A DNA stretch of 64,000 nucleotides from Dipylidium caninum (GCA_017562135.1 QEYB01001019.1:1-64000); one strand, 5' to 3'; positions 28,418 through 40,339 are shown, counted from the first letter of the stretch. Notes: a model not told the origin generated them from the sequence alone. Numbers and translations are program-made.

Positions 28418-29094
28418 AGTTTACTTGCCTCCAAAATACTAGTGTCCCATCGTCGTCTACCCGAAACACGAAAGCCTTCAGAGAGCAGCCCTTTCGTTCA
28501 ACATGCGGTCGCTTATCGACAGTAGCATGCATGGACGAAATTGGCCAGTGATTTCGTAGTATTCAAATAATTGACTCGACTGACAACTTGAGATCATTAA
28601 TCACACAAATTTAACGAGGCAAATGCGAGATTTGTTACAGTCAACAATCGTTTCGTTAAGGAGTCGTTTATTTGTCACCCAGGTGCTTGTTAAAGGGGGC
28701 GCTCAGTGGGATGTGGGGAGGTGCGGCCTTTTTGAGATGTCTTCGCAGAAAATCTTCATCTTTAGAGGCATTCTGTTTCGTGTCTAATTGTTTGATTTTC
28801 ATTACTACTTACTTTTTTTTTAGGGTGGCCTCTTTGGTTTCGTGGCGAGTTTGGCGACCGGTCTTACAATGATTGTTGGTTCCCTCTACTTGTACACTTT
28901 CAAGGAGCCCAACGTTCCACCAGTCTCCGTTGCCGGGTGTTCACCCAACCACTCCTTGGTGGTCACTACCGCGACGCCTATAACACCATCAACACAATAT
29001 GAATTCTCCTTTTTCAACCTCTCCTACCTCTACCTCACCCTCATATGCCTTATTGTCGGTTTCGTCGTCGCGACCATTGTCAGCCTCTTGACCG
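20103..29094 (+). CDS. SLC5-family sodium/solute symporter (SMVT/SMCT-like)
   Basis: Membrane Na+-coupled carrier most like the vitamin (SLC5A6) and monocarboxylate (SLC5A8/12) branch. Exons: 20103-20501, 20531-20596, 20798-20849, 21043-21110, 21608-21762, 22285-22425, 23933-24152, 24675-24805, 25368-25525 and 28824-29094. All phases match. The order of hallmark segments follows the family: LTLLPIVASTLASFMSAVA, PVFYNLNLASAHE-YLELRF, VVLYAPALAL, GGIKRVWELA, DPNPFVRHSTWTLA, TNQTQVQRYIS, SVNGVACVLVEDV and QIAFSIFGAIGGPILTVF. About 553 codons are seen against roughly 610-640 in the family. The C-terminus is missing or short. A weak last exon could be 30339-30376 (12 codons, TGA). Intron 1 is 29 bp. 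Exon 7 ends at a GC donor. One extra T in the T5 run 24064-24068 breaks exon 7; downstream codons return to family sequence in the next frame, so this is a sequencing error or a true lesion. The substrate cannot be read from sequence. Confidence 0.88.
22653..23215 (-). repeat. interspersed repeat, copy R1 (in SLC5 intron 6)
   Basis: This stretch recurs inverted at 27527-27870 and, more diverged, at 31278-31430. It is the longest of the three copies and contains two internal segments missing from the 27.5 kb copy. Open frames on both strands are moderate and show no known transposase, reverse transcriptase or gag motif. It lies inside the 1507-bp intron 22426-23932. Boundaries are by eye: the 22653 edge is sharp against the second copy, the other is approximate. 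Confidence 0.75.
23467..23528 (+). other. G-run cluster with quadruplex potential
   Basis: Multiple runs of four to eight G on the sense strand, inside SLC5 intron 6. These could fold as a G-quadruplex in DNA or pre-mRNA. No function is shown. Confidence 0.4.
27527..27870 (+). repeat. interspersed repeat, copy R2 (in SLC5 intron 9)
   Basis: Inverted copy of 22653-23133, nearly identical over most of its length. Two segments present in R1 are missing. Each deletion is bounded by a short direct repeat in R1 (ACACT, and GTGTGGTGGA/GTGTGGGGTGGA). Homology stops at 27870, where a short TIR element begins within a few bases. Confidence 0.8.
27874..28010. mobile_element. 137-bp MITE-like element with terminal inverted repeats
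   Basis: Outer ends are inverted repeats of 23 bp with 2 mismatches. The left end begins TGGCCTTCAATAGTATGC and the right end is its complement, ending at 28010. It is too short to encode a transposase. No convincing target-site duplication is visible. It lies in SLC5 intron 9 and abuts repeat R2. It may be a non-autonomous DNA transposon, or one end of a larger composite with R2. Confidence 0.5.
28383..28416. repeat. (TG)n microsatellite
   Basis: About 17 TG dinucleotide units in SLC5 intron 9. Spurious Cys-Val or Thr-His open frames cross it. Confidence 0.95.
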
Positions 29095-31277
29095 GTGAGC
29101 TCTTTGGCAGTTGTGGCTGCGCGTCCCTTAGAGTCTTGTCCCTCTAATTCTTGTACGCAAGTGGCATTTAGGACTTTGACACGAGGCTGCCTTCGTGCAT
29201 TGATGGAGAATTTCTACAGTTTCACGATTTTGCGCCGCTCCTGCTTTGACGTTGAGTTTATTTTGTCCCCCCCGTCCTTGCGCCTCCCCTCCCCTCCCCA
29301 TCTCCATAATTCAATTCAGACTATTCTCTTGACCAAATGCTCTCTAGTGGAGGGGCTGTGTCAAAGGGGCATTTTGGAGTATGGATACTAGGCGAGACGT
29401 TGCTCTTAGGCTTACTTGTGGCCGGTGCACACACTGCTTTGGCAGTTAAAATTGCCAGAGATTGTTTTTCTCAGAATCAATTCATGTATCAGTTATTTCA
29501 GTAGGCTCGTGACAAGCCTAGAAGCGCGGTTTGGGGGGAAACTGTCTTACAATTAATTGTAGACAAAATCTGTACCCTTTACATCTGTCTCACTGATTAG
29601 AACACCAGCAACAACGGGGATATTTCATTTAATAGGTCAAAATGCAAAAATGCCCTATTGCAGCCCAAGCTAGCCTCATTGCTCTAAACAAGATTCTCTG
29701 TGAACGTCTGCACATGCAAATACAGCGACCAAGTGGTAAACAAGTCCTCCCGTTACTTCTCTGTTGGTTTGCTTGAATAATTACCCGGTATCTTTTAAAA
29801 TTGTGGATCGAGAAATGTTTTGTTCCTAATAACTTATGAATGTTTTAAGTCTCGCTTTCGAGTGCGCGAAGATACACTTGTGAAAAAAAATTAGTCCCCA
29901 TCAAAGTGGGTTTGGCTGTACCAGCCGTGCTGTCCACCGACACGTTTCGGCAGGATGACCGCTCATTTAGTGCACTTCCATGCGATGTCATCTCTTTCGT
30001 GAGCATATTCTACAGTCAGGGGATCTGACGCATCTCCTCGACTGCTCAGGCTTTGTGGCCATGGTTTCGCGCTTGACGCTCGCCATGTATCATGGACTGC
30101 TACCCGTATTTTGCCCGTCTCTTGACAGGTATGAACTCCAAGTCCCCTGTTAGCCACTCTCTTCTCGCCTGGCAAGCCGTGTGGCTCTATTCCAAGCTCC
30201 CATCCTGCGTACCTCCCCAATCCACGCCGGAAGTCATCACGTCGGTAATTCTGCATCACTGGCTCTTTATTACAGGTATTTGCTAGTGAATGTCCCTTGC
30301 CGCTTTCAAACTATGCTTTTTCCCCACCGTCCTGACAGGCACATGCCACGAAAGTGTTAAAGATGATGCATGCTGACGCATTTGATGAAGCGGATACGGG
30401 GAAGATCACTGAAGCTGCGGATGAAAGTGAAAAGTCGGTGTTTGGACACCGATTTTAGCCCCGTCTTGAGGTCACTCTGGATCTGGCGCTTCCCAACATA
30501 TCTAATCCTGTCTTTCGTTTTGCAAACTCTGCTATAAATGGACTCTGCTGAAGGTGCCACTCAGTGACACTACTTGTGATAGGCTTACTAAGACACTTTC
30601 TCTCCCCCAACACATTTCTTTTTAACTTTCGGGGGGGGGTGGCTTTGTCTGCTGATAGGATTTGAGTTGGTGACTAGCTAAGCAAAAGGCGAGCACTGGA
30701 AATCCAAATACAGGCTACTATTTGAGAGGCTTTTTTCTGGCCACTTGGCTCATCCTCATATGAAATCTGGAAGAGCTTCTTAAACCATGTTATGCGCAGT
30801 GAATCTTGCAACAAACAATATTTGCGAATGATCACTAAAGTGTCTCAACTCGTAGAGGAAGACGAAAGCGGGCGCAGACTTTCTTTTGTCCTATCAAATT
30901 ACATAGATAGTGCGATTAGGCAGGAAGAGGCTTGGGCAAGTGAGCGGAGTCGAGGACGTCCACTCACTCGTACTTAGGAGCATTGAACATTTGAGGTGGG
31001 ACGACAAGTAAATCTTGGTTTGCTTGGCTGACACGTATGACTGGGCGTCTGCTGCGGCATTCCGCATTGATTTGCGCTAAGTAGCTTTAACAGTCTACGG
31101 GAACAGCGACAGTCCAACAGGTTACCACCTCCGCGGAGACGCCCTGATGAGACGAAGTAGACTCATGAGTTGTGGCGACTTGCTCCACAACCTGGACCAC
31201 CCCGATCCGGGTGTCCTTTCGCCCCGACCACCAGTCGTTCCACCCACGACCGCGGAGCGGTGGCAACAAGGACCACT

Positions 31278-31430
31278 GCGAAACATGCACACACACACAC
31301 ACACACACACACAGATGTTGGAGGCTGTCACACGACAGAATGCAAGCCTTGTGGGTCACGACACTAAGTAATGCTCCCCGCCTCTCGCGCATCGCATACA
31401 CGCTTATCTTCGTCAGAGCTCAGTCTCACC
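31278..31430 (+). repeat. interspersed repeat, diverged copy R3 with (AC)n
   Basis: Same orientation as R2. Shared blocks with R1 include GCGAAACA, a CGACAGAATGCA block, GCCTCTC and TTCGTCAGAGCTC. An AC-rich stretch of R1 (ACAAACACAG in the matching strand) corresponds to the expanded (AC)n at 31288-31313, so the microsatellite seems to have grown inside the repeat. Edges are approximate. Confidence 0.55.
31288..31313. repeat. (AC)n microsatellite
   Basis: About 13 AC units embedded in repeat copy R3. Confidence 0.95.
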
Positions 31431-34400
31431 CGACACTGTGTGCGTGATCGTGTCGGCAACTACATTCAAACGGACTGTTCTCCCTCGGAGGTAGTGTGGC
31501 AAATAATGCGGCTGCCACATGGTAGCGAATGATTTATTTATAACTATTTGTAAGGTACAATCCGCTTTTTTATATAACAATAGGCTCATTCCGTGCTTTC
31601 CCAGGAATCGCAATCTCTTATTTTTTCAACACTCATTCAAGCGATTCAACCCCGCCATGAGATGGTGCTATGGGACAACAATTCTGCCTAAAGAACATGA
31701 TCAAATGGAATAAATGTAGTAAACTCCAAAGAAACAGGGAAAGAGCTGCAGGATTGTTAGAAGAAAAAGGAGGATTTGAGGCGGGTGAAGAATCCTCCTC
31801 GACAGACCTCTTTACTGGTGTCTGGCACTCGGTAACGAGAGAGGCTGCATCAGTGATGTCTGTCGCCCGTTCTAAGCGTCTTCAAGTCCATCAGTATTTC
31901 ATGGGGCTTTAATGCACACAATGCGACTCGGCCCAGGACCAAATGCTGCCAATATCCAAAATCTCCTTCAGACAAATTACCCACGTGATGCTAATCTTTA
32001 CTTGGTATTCTCAACCACAGTGCCATCATTTCACCACTGTTTTACGTCTTATCTACATCCCATTTGATCATGCAAGACTGGTTTAATTATAGAGGCTGTA
32101 GGAAGCTCCGTAACACCAATGCACATAAATTTTAAACTTGGCCTTCATACAGTGGCTGAGATCCGGCAGGCAGGTGTCGAACCTAATGTTGGCTTAAGAG
32201 ACGTTGAATAAGAATTGATTAAGCATTGAGCCCAACGATTAAAGAACTTGGTGGCCTCCGTCGGTGCGAAGTCTTAGAGATCTGTCATTGAGCCTATTAT
32301 TTTGGACTCGAAAATCAAACCTATAAAATTTTTTCTAATTAAAGCATGAGACAACTTTTAAACTTGAGTTACTTGTGCTGAATATGTAAATTGAAAAATC
32401 TAATAGCAAGATAATTGGAATTTTAAAAAAGAAGAATTTCGATTGTTTGATACGAATATAAAAATGTGGTGATAATAGTGGAGTTAGGGAGCAAATTCAC
32501 AACTTTTGAAGGCAAGAAGTTGCATAAAACATTAGATTTTTGGGGAAGATTTTTTGGAATAACTAGTAGCGTTATCCGCGTAGACACATGCTTTTAAATC
32601 TATTGCCATCGCAAGGGCTATTGTCGAGACAATAGTTGATCAGATCTCTTCAAGATCACCCACTTCCATGAAAATATATCTTCTAACAAAAAGAAAAGCT
32701 GCAATAGAGAAAAGGAGCATCACCACCTGGATAAAAGTTATCGAAAAAATGCAAACCTTCCCAACAATTTTCCACTCATATTTTTATTAGATTGCGAAAA
32801 GATGACAATCCTGCTGCTAAGGATTGTTGACGAGAACGGATAGAATATTTTAACCGGATTGTAGAATATTCGGCTGCCCAGATAATCTTTCGCCGTAAAA
32901 ATGCTACAAAATGCAAATGCGCGTCCCAAACATTTTGATGTAGCACAGAGCACATAAATAAAAAACCGGAAGGGCCGACGGAAGAACTTTAATGCTCTCA
33001 CCAACAAGAACAAGAGAGGAGTGTTACACTAGGCTAATGCGGTACTTCCACCCTGAAACACAAGTTGTATATTTTTCCAAACAGAAGGAACTTTAAGCGA
33101 CCGCCAGAGACTAGTAGTTTAGCGGGCCCCACTTTGGCTGGTGATACATTTCGGTTGGAGTTTAGAGCCAAAAATGAAACCTATGGGACCACAGTCGAAG
33201 GCGTCTATACAGATGCGATGAACGTGAGGCAAAAATTAAATTGAAATGGGAATTGATATCCGCGGATTTGGTCTAAGAGTTTTCTAAGTTAACTATACGT
33301 CACAGTACATTAGTGGTAAATAAAGCGCCCGCGGTTCGGTTGCCATATCAGCGTATTGATTCGAAGATCGCATTAATTTGTGGTAAGGAGGCAGAATGAG
33401 GATTGCCTACAATTTGATGTACACAAAATAATTCAGTGCTAAATGTTGTGTTTTTGCGTATTAAAGAATTGGGAAAGCAAATTTTGGCGAATACAGAACT
33501 GCCCGATAAGAGCCCGTGAAAAAACAGCTTCCGTTTGCCATTGGCACAAACGCCGAAAGTATATTCGGCATACTATCCACAAAATTGCGTAAGTCATGAA
33601 AATATTGGAGCATAATCTGCATAAAACTCCACAGACAATCACAAGTGGCTACCCGAGCTCATTTCCAGTTCGTCATTTTAGGAACGGAGGAGGTTTCTTC
33701 ACCACGAAGAACCTGGTGATGTAGACATGAGGTCGACAGACATGGGGTCACCCGCACCCCCCCCCCCCTTAGGGGCTGCTAACCCTTTATTCCAACCTCG
33801 TTAATTATAAAGGAGAACTTCACGCAAACAAGTTTATTACGAAACGCGTCTCATAAGCTTGGCCGTCGATTGCAATTCCTTGTCTTAATTATCCCAACTC
33901 TACGCGAGAAAGATGTCCTGATTCACAATTTTTTCTGAGTCACACTGTTCTGGTAATCCTAAACAGGACACCAGGGCGAGGGACTCTCTTGCTGCAAATA
34001 ATCCGCGAATGGGATAATCCTGGTGAAATTACTCTTCTTAGAGGAAATCAAACCGGGTAACACCATATTGTCAAAGTAGATTACTGCTCCCTCCTTTCGG
34101 GAGAAGACAGCATTGTCTCATATTCACATACCTAATGGCACACAGCACCTTTTCATTGCATGGAGACTGCAAAAGGTGTTCGCAAGTGCAGGGACCCCTC
34201 TTCTCCTCATAATCGCATCAATACGATTTGATTAAGAGGTAACTAGTAGAACTGACAGTGGCCAGCGGATCTTCCGACAGATGGATCTTACATTTTAGTT
34301 TGTTTCGTTTATGTGTTCAATAAACCTAAAAAAACGCTTGGCTGTGTCAAGGAACGTGGTCTTTGGATTTTTCACCAGGTTAAGGAAATTTATTTGGTGC

Positions 34401-37400
34401 AAATCATTAGCATCTGCGATTTGTATTTGAAAGGATTACTCACTGGCGGCTTGAAGGGGGGATAGTTTAAAACAACATTGGTTGGGAAAGATTGTGGATG
34501 ATGCAAGATGAACCAGGCCACGCGACGTCAAAAGCAGACAGTTATCACGGAAAACATTACCGTCCGTCTGGTGGGGTTATAAAAAAATTCCGCAATTTGA
34601 ACTTCTACCAAACGACCGTACGAATAAAATCATGGGTGTAGGTTCAAAGGCTCGCAAAGCGGCCAGAAGTATCAAAGTGTGAAGATGTTGCTCTCCCCCA
34701 TGAAAATGCGAAGCCCCACACATCGAGGCTACTCGTCTAAAAATGTTGGATGGGCGTCGAGATGCATCTAATCATTTGCCATGTAGCCCTGACCCTGCGC
34801 ATTCAGACTGACTCTTATTTCACCGTTCCATGGAGAACTCATTGAGCAGCCAAATTTTCAAAGACGCTACAGATGAAAAATAATGCCTGATTCAGTTTTT
34901 TGATGGTAAAAATCCCAAAGAGTATAAGCTTTGAATTATGCGACTGTCGCCACAAAGGCAAATGGTTACTGAAAGAATAAAGAGTAAATGGTCAAATGAA
35001 AGCACATATTTACTTCAAATATTTGGAATTTTCGCTTTTACTCAAACTCTGCAATGAGTTATTTGGCAACACAATTACTATGAAATAGGTGCAAAGAGCT
35101 CATATTTGCCCATATAACTTGCAAATGGAGGGTCTTCGAAGACGGCGTTCAAAGTTTGCGAGGTCGAGAAAAGCTTTGCCTTCAGGACGTCCAGACTGCC
35201 AACACTCGGCTATTTAATTCCTCGGAAATTTGTCTCAGGGTGTCTAACACGTTCGAAGAGGTAGCAAATCCGATTACCTTCAACCCTATGCTTATGTCCA
35301 CTCTCTGCTTGTCGACGACAAATTGGTAGAAACTACGCTCCGAAGGGTGACATTTAAGCTCCTTCGAAGGCGCATTGAATGGACACATTCTCTCCACCTA
35401 AGCCATTCTTTCTCTGTTCGGCTAATTTTAAACCCAATTGCCATATCAGTGTCACTTCAAATCACAATGTTTTATTCACAAAGTGTGCCAAGTAATGAAG
35501 AACAAGTACAGACCAGCGATGAACCCAGTAAAGTAGGCGTCATCCATTGTCGTATCTTCTAGATCACTAAGCATAAAAATAAGGTCAATGAACAGGCTGA
35601 GATATTTACGACAAGTAGACGCTGCTGATCTGCGGAGGACGTACATCCGAGGAGTTATAAATAGCTCTCGCGAAATGCCTCCAACAAAGCGAGACAGGCT
35701 AGAATTGGGCTAAACGCTTTCATCAGGCAAGACTATATGAAACGGGGAGGCTAAAAGCGGAGACACGAAATTAGCGCAACCGACTCACAAGGTGACCGAA
35801 GGAGCAAATACAAAACACGCGCAAAGAGCAATGCGGAATGCCCGAAGAACAGCCCACAACAGCAGCAGCAACATCGTAGGGCACCACCAGGAATGAAGGC
35901 TCAGACGACGAGAATATGAAGTTACAGAAGTTCATGAAGCAGTTTTTTCCCTAGGGAATTGGATTATGAACTAGCACGATGAGCGCACGCATCCGAAGTG
36001 CTGTGGCACCAGAACCTCCTCGCTCAGGCCTCAGGGTTTTTCTAATGTGAGGGGAGATGCTATCGTCAGAGGTCTGAGTCCTCTCTCAAGTATTCCCGTC
36101 TCCACGTCTTGCTCTTAGTAGCAATGAGAAAAGCGGATTTATGCCACGAAAGCCATAATATGCGAACTAACCGGAGATCGTGAGCCACTCCCGCAGTCAA
36201 GTGCGAGGAATCACAATGGGAGCCGTAGGGACAAGGCTCACTGTCTGGGGCGCAGTACCCGATCGAGGGAGGTGGGGTGACCAACGAGAGCACAAATGAT
36301 CAGACTTCTGTTCCACTGATGGAAAAGGAGGCCCCTTTGCTATCCCCAAACTCTTCCTCTCATAGTGGCAGTGCTATAATTTCGTGCAAATCTAAATCGC
36401 CTTTGCGACATTTGTTCTCCACGCATCGCCATCACTGCTCCACTTTGTGCAACCACCAGATGAGGGGCCTTGACAAGAATGCTCGCTGTTAGTGTAGCTG
36501 CACGCCTTAGCAATCTTCGTCGATGCGGCCGACGTTTGCGACCGACCGAATAGAGAGTCGAGGAGGAGGAGGAGGAGGAGGAGAAAGAAGGAGAGCCTGC
36601 ATGTAAGGGGTGTAACTGCAAAAGAGGCAATGTACCAGCATCGGGGAGAAAGAACAGACAAAAAGAGGCGAACAGCAAAAAACTCTACAGCAACAGATGA
36701 AACAATGTCCTGTCTACCCCGCTTCACTCTTCGCCACCAACATCGCCGCTCCTATTTGGCACCAGAAGCCCTAAGTCTAGATCACCGCCGCAAATTTCCG
36801 AAGGATTACTTGGCCAGGTGTATATGAGGCGTTTAACGGTAGAATGTTGGAGTGCACGCAAGAGGGAGCAACTGTGTGCGCCAATGCTACGAGCCATGCT
36901 CCACAGACGGTGTCACTGTCAGCATCAGCACACCCGCGAGTGGTGTGCATGGTCGGGGAGTTGGCATTAGGAAACTTATTCGAATGTCGTCGCCTACCAC
37001 AGGAAGTCATTTGTAAATGCGACGTAGTGTAATCAACATTACGCCTTGTTCTACTACCATCTACACTTGTCATTTGTCACCAATGCAACAATCTTGCGTC
37101 GAGGCTCGGTTCGCCTCAAAGTCACCAGTGGCAACAAAGTGGGAAATAATGAGGGATTGTCTGTCCACTCATCAAAGTCCGCTTGCTTCCACATTTGCTT
37201 GTTGGTGCTGTGACAACGAGTTCACTCTCAATCAGTGGACTGTAGTTGGCTTAGTAGATGCCCAGGCAATATACGGGCTTCCCATAAAGGCAGCGCGTCA
37301 TGGCGAGGATCACAGTCGTGTGTTCGAAGCATTTCAGGGCGCGAGTCCTCCGACTGTACTCACCATCACCAGTCAGCAGTGGATGCATAAATACCTTCGA

Positions 37401-37641
37401 GAGGAAGAATCTACTTCGTCGTGTTTGATAGCGTCATCAGCCTAATTCTTTAAGAGGGCAGAGGCTTTCACTCGTGAGCAGCGGAAGAGGATTTTCCTCA
37501 GTGGACATTGCAAAAACGAACCAAATTATCAATGACGTGCTAAACATAGGCTTCACATAAGGTCAGTGTGTGGCAGTTGAGAGCTGGCACATGAAATACG
37601 CATGCTATTTGTTAACATGCTCGTTGCCCTTGTTGAAATGG
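31431..37641. other. long AT-rich stretch without supported genes
   Basis: No exon series or known domain. A poly-C run is near 33761-33769, and a (GGA)n tract is at 36560-36582. A decayed older copy of PNP-unit sequence lies at 35221-35537 and is listed separately. A plus-strand frame at 36277-36492 and another at 37017-37445 look mildly protein-like but have no support. Confidence 0.5.
35221..35537 (+). repeat. older, diverged copy of part of the PNP duplication unit
   Basis: Collinear by eye with 42440-42759 and 57691-58010. Blocks such as GTGTCTAACACGTTCGA, TGCCATATCAG and GACCAGCGATGAACCCAG are conserved while the rest has diverged with indels. It is clearly older than the 15-kb duplication, whose two copies are near-identical here. 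No open frame is preserved across the three copies, so this is probably non-coding. Confidence 0.7.
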
Positions 37642-37649
37642 TATAAAAG
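37642..37649 (+). promoter_or_regulatory. TATA box of PNP1
   Basis: TATAAAAG lies 68 bp upstream of the PNP1 ATG position (37710). The flanks (AAATGG before, CCGACCTTGG after) are shared with PNP2, where the same eight positions read TTCACACG. Confidence 0.6.
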
Positions 37650-37709
37650 CCGACCTTGGCTTGGAGGCCCATATCTGTGAAATATTCGCGGTGATTCACG
37701 GCGTAACAA

Positions 37710-38634
37710 ATGGGCGGCTTCTTGCAACGATAGCGTCGAGGCAGCTGCTGACATCAAAAAGAAGATTACACCAACAGCCAAAAATTGCCATAATATGCGG
37801 CTGCGATCTCTGGGATTTAGCCGAGGCTATGACTGAAACAACCGTCATCAAATACGAGAATATTAAGGGATTTCCGAAGACAACAGAAGCGTTGTTGGCC
37901 ATGCCGGCAACTTCGTCTTTGGCAAGCTTGGTGGCAAAAACGTTGCTCTCATGCAGGGTCATCTTGCCCTTTATGAAGGCTACAAAATGTCGCAGGTACA
38001 TTGACGAGTAAAGTATTCTCAGGTTTCAGGCCGCCCTGCCCGTTCGAGTCATGAGACTCCTCGGTGTGGAGACTCTCATCGTGGCCAATGCTGCCGGCGG
38101 ACTAAACCCCGACTACAACGTGGGCGACATAATGATCATTAAGGATCACATTAGCTTGCCTAATATTGCAGGCATGAACCCACTCGTCGGACCGAATGAG
38201 GATAAGTAAGTGCAGCACAGTGAGGCAATTCCTGATTCTCTAGGTTCGGTCCTCGTTTCCCCACAACAAGACGTATTTACACCGCAGAATTGCGTATATT
38301 AGCTAAGAGGATTTTTGAAGAACTCTGCATTTCTGAGTTCATCAGAGAAGGAATTTACATTTCTCAAATGGGTCCGTCACACGCGACGCCAGCGGAAGCC
38401 CGAATGTTCCAAATGAATGGTGCCGATGCAGTCGGAATGAGCACCACTCATGATACCATAGTCGCAAAGCACGCCGGAATGAAGGTCTTCGCAATGTCAC
38501 TCATCACCAAGAAGGCAGTGATGGCTGAAGACTGCGAGACCGCCTCGGAGGAAGAAGAAGGCGACGAAATCATTGCTCAACGCGTGAAGACATTAAAGGA
38601 ATTTGCGGAGAAGTTGGTGGAGAGAATGGGGTAG
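37710..38634 (+). pseudogene. PNP: PNP1: degenerate purine nucleoside phosphorylase
   Basis: Trimeric-type PNP paralogue with exons 37710-37995, 38030-38205 and 38244-38634 and introns of 34 and 38 bp. Exons 2 and 3 are fully open (for example [20 protein letters not shown]). Exon 1 needs several frame shifts to follow the family: near 37724, in the A5 run near 37782, and at 37886-37896. Catalytic positions (human numbering) are changed: Ser33 to Cys with Gly34 to Asp in the phosphate loop, Arg84 to His, His86 to Ala, Phe200-Glu201 to His-Ala, and Asn243 to Lys. His257 is replaced by an acidic stretch, as in PNP2. Met219 in GMST remains. It cannot be a normal phosphorylase. It is a pseudogene or, if the frameshifts are errors, a pseudoenzyme. 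The 3' end is identical to PNP2. Confidence 0.85.
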
Positions 38635-38689
38635 GGTTGGCACTTCACGCAGTGCAGTGCTCACACCAATGCCTTAGCATAAATGCTAC

Positions 38690-38695
38690 AATAAA
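38690..38695 (+). promoter_or_regulatory. polyadenylation signal downstream of PNP1
   Basis: AATAAA lies 56 bp after the PNP1 stop codon. In the PNP2 copy the matching site reads AATAAT, through loss of one A. Confidence 0.5.
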
Positions 38696-39938
38696 TTTTG
38701 TCCGCTTGCAACACGCCTCCTTTCACCCATTACCATCAGGCTGGCATCAGCGTCCGTCGCGACGCCCACTAAGCTGCAGCGTGAGAGGCTGCCTGCCCCA
38801 GCGTTTGCGGGAGACCACATCCACTTCCGAATACGGGCATATCAGTTAGGTGGAATTGGCAAGTTACATGTCAAGCTAAGCCCGATTAGGGAATGGCGAA
38901 GAACATTCCGCCATGGATGGTTGTGCCCGCTGGTGGTCGGCGGTCATACGAATGCCACTGACTCGCGACACCCATAATGTAGTGTTCTTTGCCAACTATT
39001 ACCGCACTGGAGTGAGAGGCACGCACCTACAGCCGAGCATCAGGAGTATTGTGCATATCGACTGTGTTGACCAGGCAATGAGGAGTTTGAATTAGTCCAC
39101 GCGGGTAGACTCGCCCACGACGTCGGTCAAATGGTGACACTGCGCTCTGATCAGCGCAGGCACCAATGACCTCGTACACATGTGTGGAGGCAGAGCAGGA
39201 AGAGACGTGGAGATGGGGAGGGAGGAGAAGTAGCAGTGGAAGCGGGAATTGGAGTTGGATGAGGAGGATAAGAAGGGAAGGAGAAGTTGGAGTAGGCGGA
39301 AGGAATTTCTGCTGACTCTCTTCTTGCACCCTCAAGAGGAACGCGTCAAGCCTCGAGGACATCCGTGAATACACGGAGGGGCACCAACTGGCTGCCAACC
39401 AACGGGCATTTGACAGACATGTTCCCCACGGCAGTAGCAATGCCCTCCTGCCTCCCCCCTCCCCCACCCCCCTGTATGTGTGTCACATCGCTCCGTGTGT
39501 CAGTGCTACCAGCGAAAGCCAGTTGTAATGCGGAAGAGGGAAAGGACCGAGGCCAAAGACTAAAGGCCAAAGGCCAAAGGCCAAAGAAGATGATGATGGC
39601 AGACTCTGAGTCAGAGCAACGCAAGAGCGTGCGCAGTTGCAGCCATCCACATCTACCCGCTCTGTGATCGGTGTCCCCTCACTTGTCCATCACTTCAAGT
39701 GACTTCAAGTGATTTCAATGAGTCCGCTGTCACAGAGTAAATGGGCGTCTCTTCTACCAGTCCTTTCTCTCATTGGACCTGTCATGTATTGTCACATTTA
39801 GTGAACAAACCGATAAACGCGGCAGGTTGGTGGACTCAGTGCAAACGCTATTTTGACGAAATACCTAACGAGTTACATGGCATTTAACCTGGAATTCGAC
39901 CCAATGCAAAAGTCCAAATTGATGCTCCATTTGGGTGA

Positions 39939-40220
39939 TCAGGATCCGAGCTGCTGATCAAACCGATCCATGTGCATCACATAACTCGCGGTAGGACTGC
40001 CGGTGTCCCCGAAAAATGTACAAATGCGAAAGTTCTGACAATAGCCCATGAGTTCATTGTTTGGGCCGTGACAGTACAGCCTGCTACTGAGGCTTTGTAT
40101 GCTCCACCCGCGAATTATGCCTGCCATGAACACAGCAGCGTAAGCCATTCCTTGTTGATTAGCAAATCCACCAAGACTGGCGCACAAGTGAGTCTGGTTG
40201 TCCTCTTCGCCGACAACCAA
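39939..40220 (-). other. open frame conserved in both duplicate copies, unknown
   Basis: A 93-codon minus-strand frame without a convincing ATG. It contains FANQQGMAYAAVFMAGI and RLYCHGPNNELMGYC and stays open upstream through VSWAAWHEAICAWGRL. The copy at 55353-55634 has the same length with two or three residue changes. It looks like a protein exon but I recognise no family and cannot place splice sites. Because the copies are recent, conservation is weak evidence. The antisense frame is also open. Confidence 0.25.
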
Positions 40221-40337
40221 TCTGCCCCAGGCACAAATGGCCTCATGCCATGCTGCCCAGGAGACTTCAAAAATGGGGAGAAGGGATGGCCTTCGGGGGA
40301 GCGGGGATTGGAGGGAGGGGCGGGAAGGCGGGTTTGC

Positions 40338-40339
<2 letters not shown>

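Noticed and set aside
31144..31175. CTGATGAG motif resembling a hammerhead ribozyme core
   Set aside because: The conserved GAAA and the stem arrangement needed for a hammerhead are not present.
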